Shown here: positions 17,634-26,376 of the stretch, piece after piece
How the letters are laid out: every line of letters begins with the position of its first letter
Position numbering within the stretch: the first letter of the stretch is position 1
Source of the DNA: an uncultured Sutterella sp.
GTDB taxonomy: Bacteria > Pseudomonadota > Gammaproteobacteria > Burkholderiales > Burkholderiaceae_F
Direction of reading: 5' to 3'
DNA: 64,000 bases
Assembly: GCA_900757865.1 (NCBI GenBank)
Contig: CAAEPH010000031.1
Coordinates: 79,368-143,367 of the forward strand
The notes under the pieces: model-generated
The model's input: only the letters and a program-made list of their open reading frames with translations
Databases searched by the model: none
Told to the model about the DNA's origin: nothing
Program-made: the position numbers and the translations under genes

Positions 17634-20125
17634 GGTTCAAGACGTTTGAGCGCAGAGCCTGTTGCTGCTCGAACCCCAGTATCAACGCCTCATCCTTCGC
17701 TTTTCGGAGAATGGGTTGCGGATCTGTCATGAGAGCCCTCACGGTCGCTGTCGCGTTGGCGTTCGCGAGCCAATGGTGCAGCGGGCAGCAGTGCACTCGC
17801 GTCAATCGCGTCTGCGCGGAGAGTGCCGAGGACGGGAGTTGCATCCGTTGGGAAAACACCTATCGGTGTCTTAAACCCACGGGCGCCGATGGCGCCTGTC
17901 AGCGCACAGCCATTGCTAACAATTGTGTGAGCGTAACCCCCGTTTGCACGCAAAAGCAAAACGGCGTCTGCGTTAAAAAGGAAATCCCCGTGGTGTGCTC
18001 AAAGCCCGTGAATGACGCGCATTTCACGCACCCCACGTTTGAAACCGTTGAGCACGTGACGACCTCAGCAGATCGCGACGCGCCCTCGAAGGCTAATGGG
18101 TGCGAGCTCGTCTCGAGCACCTGTCTTAATAGTGACGCACGGGAGCTTCCCTACGAAAACGTCCCGACCGCCTCCGATACAGTCAAGGGTGTTTGTTGGG
18201 AGCGCCAAGAAGTGTATCGCTGTCAGCGTTCGCCCGAAGAGAGTGACGTTCTCAAAGCACCCGCCTGCCAAACCTTGGTGGCTGCGAGTTGCAAACCTGT
18301 AGAAGGGCTTCATTGCGTTAAAGGGAGTGATGAGGCGTGCCTCGCCTGGGGCGCGACGTACCGGTGCGAAAAACCACAGACGGGAGACGGGTTAACACCG
18401 GGTGAGATTATCGAGGGCGAGCCCGAGGTGACGTTTGGCGACTGGGATCGCAGTGCTTGTGAAGCGCTAGAAGCGCAATTCACCGCCCAACACTACACGT
18501 GTCAGAAAATCGTCACGTGTGAGCGAGAAGAAAGTGGCGCATGCGTTGAAGAGCGCGTGGCGCTCACCTGCACGCGCGAGCGTCCAGGAAACTGTGAAGC
18601 GCTCGAGAGCGTTCGAACCCTACCCCAATGCCAGTCCTACGCCGACCTGGCCTCTCGCGTGGACTGGACACTGCGCCCCGCGTTTGAGCGTGACGCTGAC
18701 GACATCTTAGTCTGCGTTGGGAAACTCAAACCGACAGACGCCGCGTTTCCGGCGATGCCCGCGTTGCCAAATTTGAGCGATGAGCAACCTGCTTTCTTAA
18801 AGGAAGACCACACGCTCACGAATTGGGCGCTTGACAGGGGCAACTTGTCCCTGCTCACGCCCACGCCCGTTGTGGGACTCGCGTGCGATGCGGGAGAGCG
18901 TCGTTGCACCCAAGGAGCTGCTTGGCGACTTGTTGACGGTAAGTGGCAGTGGCGCTCGTGCTGGGAAGAAACCGTCACACATCAGTGCTTTGGTGGCACC
19001 GATGACCCCAGCGGGGATTGCGAGGCGGTTCGCAAAAACCCTGCGTGCACGTTGGTCAAGCGAACGTGTCCCAAGGACGATCCCCAATGCCCGCAACCCA
19101 CCGAAATCTATCGCTGTCAAAAACCGGCCGAGACGATTGAATTAGGCACACGGTGCGACGGTCAAGATTGCGTTGGGGACTTGTGTCGCGACGTGGTGAC
19201 GGTTACCGACAACGAACTTCCCAATGCGATTGTGCAGCTCGAGCTCGCGCGTCAACTCTCCACCTACGGAGACGTCACCAACGATCAATTTTTTGGTGGG
19301 CAAGTGCTCCGTTGTCGCGACCGTAAAGGGGCGTCAAGTTGCTGCCGCAGTGATGCACGAGCCGAGACAAGTAACGCAGCGTTTGGCCAAGCGCTTCTCT
19401 TTGGTGTTCAGGTCTTAGGCGAAGCGATCAAATTTGTCGGTAGTACCTATGTCTACGACGCGCTCGCGTGGTCGCCCAAAACCGAGGGGTTATTAAAGCG
19501 CCTCTACGGTGACGCGCCCAATGGCGCCTATTCACCCACCTTTTCCTACTGGGGACTCACCGCGACGTACAGCTCCTCGAGCGGATGGAGTTTTGGCTTT
19601 TCGCCGGTAAGTTTTATGGCGACAGCCGCCATGGGAGCGTACGGCAAGTGGGCAGCGTGCACAGCTGAGGACGCCAAAGTGGCCGTTGCCAAAGGGCAAG
19701 GCCTTTGTCACTACGTGGGCGAAGTCTGTGCCAAGCGTACGCCAGGCTTGGGCTGCACGGAACGTCAACAAGTGTACGTCTGCTTTAATTCGCGCTTAGC
19801 CAAAATCATCAATGAAGAAGGCCGTCGACAGTTAGGAATTGGCTGGGGACAGCCCAACAAGCCCATTGGTCGAGGACTCACGATGGACGAAATTAATCAA
19901 TTGGACTTTAACGATATGGACTTTAGTGACTTTGTGCGTGATGTGTTAGCCAACATCACGGCTACGACCGACGGGACGGTCGATCCAACAGAAGCTGCAA
20001 GACGTGCGGCAGAACGCCTTCAAGCGATGATTCGAGGCGAAATCTCGCGCTTAGCGCCCACGCGTCGCCCAACAGGGACGCGCCCCACGGCAGCCACACC
20101 GCACCATCCACAAAGTCAACCTTAA
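17630..20125 (+). CDS. traN: TraN C-terminal half, cysteine-rich mating-pair stabilisation protein
   Basis: The 831-residue product is very Cys-rich, with repeats of the type C...W..TYRC in the first 600 residues. Its C-terminus matches F TraN closely: CFNSRLAKIINEEGRRQLG, then GRGLTMDEINQLDF and DFSDFVRDVL. A signal-like segment (RALTVAVALAFASQWCSG) lies at residues 35-52, so in-frame ATGs at 17711 or 17729 may be the true start; 17630 overlaps the previous stop. TraN is 602 residues in F and is exported to the outer membrane. Having its own export signal argues that this half is a separate functional polypeptide. Confidence 0.85.
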   Translation: MRFKTFERRACCCSNPSINASSFAFRRMGCGSVMRALTVAVALAFASQWCSGQQCTRVNRVCAESAEDGSCIRWENTYRCLKPTGADGACQRTAIANNCVSVTPVCTQKQNGVCVKKEIPVVCSKPVNDAHFTHPTFETVEHVTTSADRDAPSKANGCELVSSTCLNSDARELPYENVPTASDTVKGVCWERQEVYRCQRSPEESDVLKAPACQTLVAASCKPVEGLHCVKGSDEACLAWGATYRCEKPQTGDGLTPGEIIEGEPEVTFGDWDRSACEALEAQFTAQHYTCQKIVTCEREESGACVEERVALTCTRERPGNCEALESVRTLPQCQSYADLASRVDWTLRPAFERDADDILVCVGKLKPTDAAFPAMPALPNLSDEQPAFLKEDHTLTNWALDRGNLSLLTPTPVVGLACDAGERRCTQGAAWRLVDGKWQWRSCWEETVTHQCFGGTDDPSGDCEAVRKNPACTLVKRTCPKDDPQCPQPTEIYRCQKPAETIELGTRCDGQDCVGDLCRDVVTVTDNELPNAIVQLELARQLSTYGDVTNDQFFGGQVLRCRDRKGASSCCRSDARAETSNAAFGQALLFGVQVLGEAIKFVGSTYVYDALAWSPKTEGLLKRLYGDAPNGAYSPTFSYWGLTATYSSSSGWSFGFSPVSFMATAAMGAYGKWAACTAEDAKVAVAKGQGLCHYVGEVCAKRTPGLGCTERQQVYVCFNSRLAKIINEEGRRQLGIGWGQPNKPIGRGLTMDEINQLDFNDMDFSDFVRDVLANITATTDGTVDPTEAARRAAERLQAMIRGEISRLAPTRRPTGTRPTAATPHHPQSQP

Positions 20126-20138
20126 GGGAAGTGTGATC

Positions 20139-21548
20139 ATGATGCATGTTAACGAAAAGCGTCCAACTCCACCCATAAGCACCTCCGTGGGTCGCGCTCA
20201 GCGACGGGGCGTTATCCTCATGTCGATAGCCCTGATGGCTTTGACTACTCCGCCAGGGATGGCCGCCTCAAACCTCGCGTCAGCGGACGCGGGTCTCGGT
20301 GCGAGCAACCTCAACACCGACGTCAGCACCCACCTCAGCCCCCAGATCAACGCTCGTCGCAGCACGACGATACGTCCCCAGGCAAATGACGTTCGCGACA
20401 TGCCCTTGCCCGAGTCGTTCGACGCAACCCGAGACGATTCTGCCTGGTGGGACGACGACGTGTGGTCGCACCCCGATCGTCCTTTTCTCTTCTACGGTCA
20501 CCATGCCCAACCCCAAGCACCCCATACGGTCGAGTCTGCGACGGACACTGAAAACGTGAATGTAACGGCGAGCCAACCAGAAAAGAAAGCCCAAGCAACA
20601 CCGGAACGCGCTTCAAAACGCATGGACAACGATGATCACCGCAAGGTCGCGTCCGATGTCCCGACTCGCCTTGAAGACGTGAAAACCGTGAAAGCGTTGC
20701 AAGAAGAGCGCGAGCGGCGGTTGCACGTGGCCATCATGAACCCAACCGAAGCGAACATGGCGCACTTTCAAGAAGTGAACGCCTATATGCTCGGCCTTTC
20801 ACACCGCTTTGCGGCCGCGTGGGAGCGAAGTCGGTTAGATAACCCCGAGTACGATTGGACCGCCACGCACCCCACCGCCAACTTTGTTCGCGTGGCGGAC
20901 CAAGAAGCCGTGCGTGAAGCCAAAGCCCAGTACCTGCAGACGCTTTCTGGCGACATCGCTCTCGTCGTGGTGGGCCACAGCGACGATCCCAATACGCGAC
21001 TGTTAACGGATGTGGTCTCCGGGGTCGCTCAGACGTACCACTACGACACGCTTGGCATCGTGACCAATCCTGAGGCGTTTGAGCAAGAAGCCGTTCCACC
21101 ATCAAGAGGAAAGGCCAAAGAAACGCAAAGCGTCTTACAAAAGGTTTTTGGCGACATGCCCGTGAAGCCCAACCGTGGGCACGTGACGCAATTGGGCCTG
21201 ACGCTCTTTCCCGCCGTGGTACTCGTTGCCAATAACGAGGCAACGGTGCGACATCCGGAATTTGAGAGGTTAACCGTTCGCGCTGGCGCCAGGGTGGCAT
21301 TGCTCGCCACCGGTGTTGTCTCAGGTGAAGAGCTCGAGCGCCGACTCGTTCGACGTTTGCGCGCCGATCCCACGCCTCGCGCGACCGCCCCGGAACGCGT
21401 CCCAGGCGCCGACGCGTTTCATACGTTGCCCGTAGTACACGATCGAGGGTCTCTTGATGCGTGGGAAACCCCATGGGCATTCCCCCTACCGTCGTCGTTA
21501 CCTGCTAATCAAGAACGCCAATCGTCCAAAGCCACTAAGGAGCGTTAG
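20139..21548 (+). CDS. traF: TraF, thioredoxin-fold mating-pair protein without cysteines
   Basis: From the ATG at 20139 the product is 469 residues (F TraF 247); a GTG at 20133 is in frame, and AAGGGA lies upstream. A signal segment at about 20-42 is followed by a long variable linker, then the TraF block (FLFYGHH at about 115; VKALQEERERRLHVAIMNPT; AAAWERSRLDNPEYDWT) and a thioredoxin-like fold. I find no Cys in the whole protein, so it cannot act as a CxxC oxidoreductase. TraF is periplasmic and needed for pilus assembly with TraH. Confidence 0.87.
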   Translation: MMHVNEKRPTPPISTSVGRAQRRGVILMSIALMALTTPPGMAASNLASADAGLGASNLNTDVSTHLSPQINARRSTTIRPQANDVRDMPLPESFDATRDDSAWWDDDVWSHPDRPFLFYGHHAQPQAPHTVESATDTENVNVTASQPEKKAQATPERASKRMDNDDHRKVASDVPTRLEDVKTVKALQEERERRLHVAIMNPTEANMAHFQEVNAYMLGLSHRFAAAWERSRLDNPEYDWTATHPTANFVRVADQEAVREAKAQYLQTLSGDIALVVVGHSDDPNTRLLTDVVSGVAQTYHYDTLGIVTNPEAFEQEAVPPSRGKAKETQSVLQKVFGDMPVKPNRGHVTQLGLTLFPAVVLVANNEATVRHPEFERLTVRAGARVALLATGVVSGEELERRLVRRLRADPTPRATAPERVPGADAFHTLPVVHDRGSLDAWETPWAFPLPSSLPANQERQSSKATKER

Positions 21549-21550
21549 TC

Positions 21551-23056
21551 ATGTCGTATTCTGTCTCTTCTTTCTTTGTTACGCTGCTCAAACGACGTCG
21601 CAACCCCAACGTACGGTGTTGCCTTCTCCTTTCACAACGGGCGGTGCGTGTTGCTATGCTGCTCGCGCTCCTTTCCTTCTCTTTCTCGTCTCACGCCGGT
21701 TTTGTGCAAGACTTCTATGACAACGCCTCTGCGCAGACGAACCTGACCCCAGCGGGTATATATCGCTCCGCTGAAATGGGAGTCATCACGGGTGGGCACT
21801 TTGTCGCGAAAGTTCCTCGGCAAGACTTTCAACCCTATTCCATTGATGCACCGCATCTGAAAGCCGGCTGTGGTGGGATTGACTTTTATTTGGGAGCGTT
21901 CTCCATTCCCAGTCAAGACGAGTTTGTGAGCTTTTTGCGTAGCATCGGCACGGCGCTCCCGGGAGTGGCCTTTCAGATCGCGTTAAACGCCATGGCACCA
22001 GAACTCAACGAAACGCTCTCGCAGTACCGTGACATGTTGATGGAGTTTTCCAACAGCATGGGTGACAGTTGTCAGGCCGCGGAAAAACTCATGAATTACA
22101 CCGGGGCGAGCGCGTGGTTGCAAAATTCCGGGCAAGCCGCCCGAAATTATTTACGCAGTTCCGGTCGTGCAGAAGACGCTGCGGACGCGCAACGCATGAC
22201 CCGCACCAATGGCGCGATGACGCTCAATTCGGTCCCAGAGCGTCGCACGAACGGCGGTACCCTCGCACAAGCGAGCGAACTCAACCTCACGTGGTCGCTG
22301 TTGAAATCCGGCAAAGCCACGCGTCACGCCACGCAGTCGCACCTCGAAATGCTCATGACCTTGGTGGGAAGCACCATTTACACCCGTACGGGCTCAGGGG
22401 ACGATGAAACCGTACGCCAAATTCCGCTCGCCGCGCAACCCCTGTTGGACGACTTGATCGGAAGTCCTGACGGACAAATGCAAACGACCTTGAAGCAGGT
22501 CTATCACTGTGATACGCCCGATCGGTGTCTCAACCCCACACTTGGAGCGACGACAGAACTCAATCTCTCGGCGTCGATCTATCGCGCGATGACGCACTAT
22601 CGGCAAGCCTTAATGCAACGAAACCCGGGGCTTGTTTCCGCTGACGAATTGCAACACCTGGCGAGCATCACGTCAATTCCTTTGTTGAGCTTTGTGGAAA
22701 TCACCGCCTCCCCCATGGCGCTCTCCTTTTCGGAGTCGTTTTTGAAAACCTATGCCGAAGCGGCTGCGTACGAAGCGATTCTCGCTTCACTCTCGGGGCT
22801 CGCGGACGAGTTGCGGGTTGTGGTGACGGGCTCCAGCGGTAAAGACATCAGCCAGCTTCAAGCTGAACACGCAAAAACCTTGGAGATGCGCATCGATCGG
22901 TTGTGCGCTGACCTGCGACGTAAGGAAAGTCTCCTTTCGCAGCGCTTGCAACGCGTCTCGGACTTTATTGATGAGGTGGAACACTTGCGACGCAAAGCCT
23001 TTGGCACGGCAGCGGACGCGCTTTATGAACAAATGCCATCGCGCATTCGTTATTAA
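21551..23056 (+). CDS. traH: TraH, mating-pair formation protein
   Basis: The 501-residue product (F TraH 458) starts two bases after the traF stop. It has a basic head, a signal peptide ending SSHA at about residue 55, and then strong TraH signatures: GVITGGHF, LKAGCGGIDFYLGAFS, FVSFLRSIG and a C-terminal coiled coil at about 425-480. TraH is a periplasmic/outer-membrane-associated protein that works with TraF in pilus assembly. Confidence 0.93.
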   Translation: MSYSVSSFFVTLLKRRRNPNVRCCLLLSQRAVRVAMLLALLSFSFSSHAGFVQDFYDNASAQTNLTPAGIYRSAEMGVITGGHFVAKVPRQDFQPYSIDAPHLKAGCGGIDFYLGAFSIPSQDEFVSFLRSIGTALPGVAFQIALNAMAPELNETLSQYRDMLMEFSNSMGDSCQAAEKLMNYTGASAWLQNSGQAARNYLRSSGRAEDAADAQRMTRTNGAMTLNSVPERRTNGGTLAQASELNLTWSLLKSGKATRHATQSHLEMLMTLVGSTIYTRTGSGDDETVRQIPLAAQPLLDDLIGSPDGQMQTTLKQVYHCDTPDRCLNPTLGATTELNLSASIYRAMTHYRQALMQRNPGLVSADELQHLASITSIPLLSFVEITASPMALSFSESFLKTYAEAAAYEAILASLSGLADELRVVVTGSSGKDISQLQAEHAKTLEMRIDRLCADLRRKESLLSQRLQRVSDFIDEVEHLRRKAFGTAADALYEQMPSRIRY

Positions 23057-23073
23057 AAGTTGGAGGATAACCC

Positions 23074-26007
23074 ATGGACGCCGTCACGTTTTATGCTTTT
23101 TGGAACGGGTCTCTCGTCGGGGACCTCTTTAATGCCGTGGTTGGGATCACGCAGAGCGCAAGCTTTCAGTTGCTCATTATCTGTGCGTGCATCTTGGGGT
23201 TTCTGAGCGTAATGCTCTTCTCAGGGATCCGGCAACGGGGTTTTGATACCGTGGTTTGGTGCGTGACCGCCTTTTGTGTTGCGTACCTCTTCTACGTTCC
23301 GAAGATCCCGGTGTCGGTCTTGGACGTTCGTGCGGGAAACGTGCAAGTGATTCAAAACGTCCCCTTGGGACTCGGTTGGGCCTCGGCGCGACTCTCGCAG
23401 ATGAGCTATTGGCTCACACGCCAGTTTGAAGCCGCTTTCCAGGACCCGGATACGTTAAGTTTTTCGAAATTTGGGGTGGCCTTTCCACAGCGCGTCGTCA
23501 CCGCTTTGATGAGCGCTGGACCCATCACCTCCGAAGGAAAAGAGCGATTAAACGGATTTGTGGAGCATTGTGTGATTCCCGAAGTCTTGGGGGCTGCCGG
23601 GAAACGTCACGAAATGATGACGAGCGCGAATCTCTGGAAGACTGTCACACAGCCCGGTTGGATCAACCCCGCGAGACATGTCGTGGAAGGTGAAGACGTT
23701 CTCACCTGCCCGCAGGCCGCCACAGAGATTGACCGGTATCTGACGAGTACCGAAATCCCGATGCTCGAGCACGTTTTGGCCACACAGCTCGATATTGACG
23801 AACAACTCCAAATCGGTGCTTTGGCTAAAGCGATACCCGGTGCGCAGCAGATGATGCTAGGGATTTCTCAAGATCTCACCTCGACCTTGAAGCACACCGT
23901 GATGCTCTCAAGCCTCCCGGCGTCACTCTCGAGCTTTACTGCGCAAAACCGCTCCCCCATGAGTTTGGCCATAACGCTCTCGAAAGCGCAAGGGAATTTG
24001 TCGAGCGAAATCAACTATCGCACGCTTGGCGAAATGGCAAAAAACGCCTTACCCAAAGTGCGCAATTTGCTTGAATTCATTGTGATTGCGCTCTTTCCGG
24101 TGGTGATCTTGATGATGCTCGCGATGGGCCATAGTGGCTTGGGGATTATGCGAAGCTACGTGACACTGCTCTTATCGGTCGCACTTTGGGCGCCGATTGC
24201 CGCGGTGATTAACTACTTAATGATTCATACAGACGCGGAGCCCATGAGTCAGTTGGTTGCCCAACTTGGGGGCTTGAGTCTCGAAGCGGCCACCCTGATT
24301 CGAGAAGCCGGGGCGTCGTCACAAGCCATGGCAGGGTCACTTCTTTGGATGGTGCCATTGTTGGCCTACGCGATTGCAAAGGGATCAGATATGGCCGTAA
24401 CCTCGATGGCTTCGTCACTCCTCTCACCAGCTCAATCCGCCGCGCAAGCTCAAGGGTCAGCCTTGGCGATGGGGAATGTGAATGCTGGGAATGCCAGCGT
24501 GGGGAACGTTTCTGCCAACAACATGACGGGCAATCGCTCGGATATGAGCTCGTCCTACACCACGAGCGATCAACACGTTAGTACCAATGCAGCGGGGTCA
24601 GCCATCTTTGAAGCAAGTTCACGAACGGTGACAAGCCTACGCGTGAATCAGTCGGACGTGGGTGTCAATTTAGGAACCACGCACTCTACCTCAGAAAGCA
24701 TGAGCGAGGCTCATACTCAGCAGGTGGGCTTTAGTAGCAGTGTGAATCGTGGTTACTCCGAAGGGCAGACCTACAACGAAGGCAAAATGAATAGCGGTGG
24801 GTTCCAGAGAACCAGCGGTGAGACGGTGATGATGGGCGAGACGTCGTCGCTACAGAATGTGCGGTCGCAGGCAGAGACTAACTCTCAGAGCGTCTCGTCC
24901 TCTGACACGATGTCAGACAGTGGTGCATCTACTAACACAGTGTCAAATATGTCTGGCTTAGACTTTCAAATTTCAAAGCATGTTACTCCCGTTCCAGAGA
25001 ACTTCGAAAATGAAGTCATTAACGTAGGAAACATAGCTCCAACCCAGGCACTAATACAAGATACATCAACGAAATTGAGTTCAGCCATCAATGGCAATAA
25101 ACTTCCTGTGGAAAGTGCTTCAGATTCAGGCCTTGGGATTAATTTTGGGCCAAGTACCGGTGTTCGAATTTCAGAAGGTGCTCATAGAACCCAAAGCGCA
25201 AACACTGTCTTCTCGAGCAATCAAGCAGAATCTTCAACTCAACAAACGCAAAATACGCAATCCCTGGTCGCAAGTAACAGTAAAACGCACAACTCTGGAA
25301 CTTCAACACAAACCAGCTTCACTCAACAATCCAGTAAAGGGGAAAGTCGTTCTCTCACGAAGAACAATCTCAATTCCAACTCAATATCTGGCTATAGAGC
25401 TAGCAATAGGCAAACTGCAAACCAATATTCTTCACAAGAATCCATCAATAGTAGTCCCAGCTTAAGAGACAAAGCATTGGCCAAATACGCCAATAGTTCC
25501 ACAGATACTATTTGGGCTTTGAATAGCAGTACTGAAGCACGAAGAGCCCTATCGACTTCACCAACTACCTCAATTCCTGTAATACAAAACAAACCAGTGG
25601 ATGAAATTCCTAGTCCCCAAGAATTTGACGCGCGGTATGAGAAAGCTTTTGTCGCTGATCAGTATGGCATCGAATCTGCTAATGCGATCTCTGAAACATC
25701 GTACTCACAGTTCGTTGAATTAAATGACATAACTCCGTCTGAAGCTTCTACCAGAGGTCTAACTGGTGCAATCTCTAAACTCTCTGGTTCCGTTTACCGT
25801 GTTGAACAAACAGGAATGAAAAGTGTCTTGAGTCGGGCGTACGGATGGGGCCTTGGCTACGACGCTCCAAAAGAAATTTATTCTACGTTAAAGAATAAGG
25901 CGGAAAAGGACTCTGATTTTAAAAATGATTTAATCACCCTATCAAGAAGAAATCTTAGCGACGAGGATAACTATAAAGCTTTACAGGGACTATTAAGCAA
26001 ACACTAA
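23074..26007 (+). CDS. traG: TraG, mating-pair stabilisation and pilus assembly membrane protein
   Basis: The 977-residue product (F TraG 938) carries N-terminal membrane segments at about residues 15-75, more at about 330-400 and one near 425-445, followed by a long Ser/Asn/Gln/Thr-rich periplasmic tail. This is the TraG layout: the N-terminal part assists pilus assembly, and the C-terminal part acts in mating stabilisation and recognition of the exclusion protein TraS. A GGAGG site precedes the ATG. From about base 24,930 (residue about 620) base composition becomes clearly AT-richer and codon use changes up to the stop, suggesting a recombined or exchanged C-terminal domain. No traS, traT, traD or traI follows. 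Confidence 0.92.
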   Translation: MDAVTFYAFWNGSLVGDLFNAVVGITQSASFQLLIICACILGFLSVMLFSGIRQRGFDTVVWCVTAFCVAYLFYVPKIPVSVLDVRAGNVQVIQNVPLGLGWASARLSQMSYWLTRQFEAAFQDPDTLSFSKFGVAFPQRVVTALMSAGPITSEGKERLNGFVEHCVIPEVLGAAGKRHEMMTSANLWKTVTQPGWINPARHVVEGEDVLTCPQAATEIDRYLTSTEIPMLEHVLATQLDIDEQLQIGALAKAIPGAQQMMLGISQDLTSTLKHTVMLSSLPASLSSFTAQNRSPMSLAITLSKAQGNLSSEINYRTLGEMAKNALPKVRNLLEFIVIALFPVVILMMLAMGHSGLGIMRSYVTLLLSVALWAPIAAVINYLMIHTDAEPMSQLVAQLGGLSLEAATLIREAGASSQAMAGSLLWMVPLLAYAIAKGSDMAVTSMASSLLSPAQSAAQAQGSALAMGNVNAGNASVGNVSANNMTGNRSDMSSSYTTSDQHVSTNAAGSAIFEASSRTVTSLRVNQSDVGVNLGTTHSTSESMSEAHTQQVGFSSSVNRGYSEGQTYNEGKMNSGGFQRTSGETVMMGETSSLQNVRSQAETNSQSVSSSDTMSDSGASTNTVSNMSGLDFQISKHVTPVPENFENEVINVGNIAPTQALIQDTSTKLSSAINGNKLPVESASDSGLGINFGPSTGVRISEGAHRTQSANTVFSSNQAESSTQQTQNTQSLVASNSKTHNSGTSTQTSFTQQSSKGESRSLTKNNLNSNSISGYRASNRQTANQYSSQESINSSPSLRDKALAKYANSSTDTIWALNSSTEARRALSTSPTTSIPVIQNKPVDEIPSPQEFDARYEKAFVADQYGIESANAISETSYSQFVELNDITPSEASTRGLTGAISKLSGSVYRVEQTGMKSVLSRAYGWGLGYDAPKEIYSTLKNKAEKDSDFKNDLITLSRRNLSDEDNYKALQGLLSKH

Positions 26008-26297
26008 AACCAGGTTCCCCAGAACAAGAAGCGACGGCGACGGTTTGTGATACGAGCGCACTCTCGGCTTTTCGGTGAAGTGGCAAAAAAGTTTTTTGTA
26101 TTCGGCGGAAACACCCAGCACCGCATCCCGAAGCGGTGCTTGCTCAACAACCAGTTCAAATAGCTACGCGCGAACTCCTCCTTCGTGAGTCCGCGTGGAG
26201 CTTTAAAAAGCTGGTAGTAGATCTGATAAACGTCGTCCAAGAGGTCGGGGATGTAATGCATCTCTGTTCGATCGGGCTTGTTTGTGGCTAAGTACAT
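26004..26297 (-). CDS. Small hypothetical protein converging on traG
   Basis: A 97-residue frame read leftwards whose stop overlaps the traG stop by four bases. I recognise no family. The first 55 residues look protein-like (HYIPDLLDDVYQIYYQLF, then LTKEEFARSYLNW). The remainder is basic and looks less natural, and another frame over 26,010-26,160 also looks protein-like, so the gene may be frameshifted or truncated. An AT-rich stretch upstream (26,300-26,370) could serve as promoter for this gene and for the GIY-YIG gene on the other strand. Confidence 0.35.
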   Translation of the reverse strand: MYLATNKPDRTEMHYIPDLLDDVYQIYYQLFKAPRGLTKEEFARSYLNWLLSKHRFGMRCWVFPPNTKNFFATSPKSRECARITNRRRRFLFWGTWF

Positions 26298-26376
26298 GGG
26301 CTGGTCCTAAATTTTATTTATTACGTTTATTCTACCCCTAATATATAAATAATGTAATTGATTTCTAAAGGAATTT

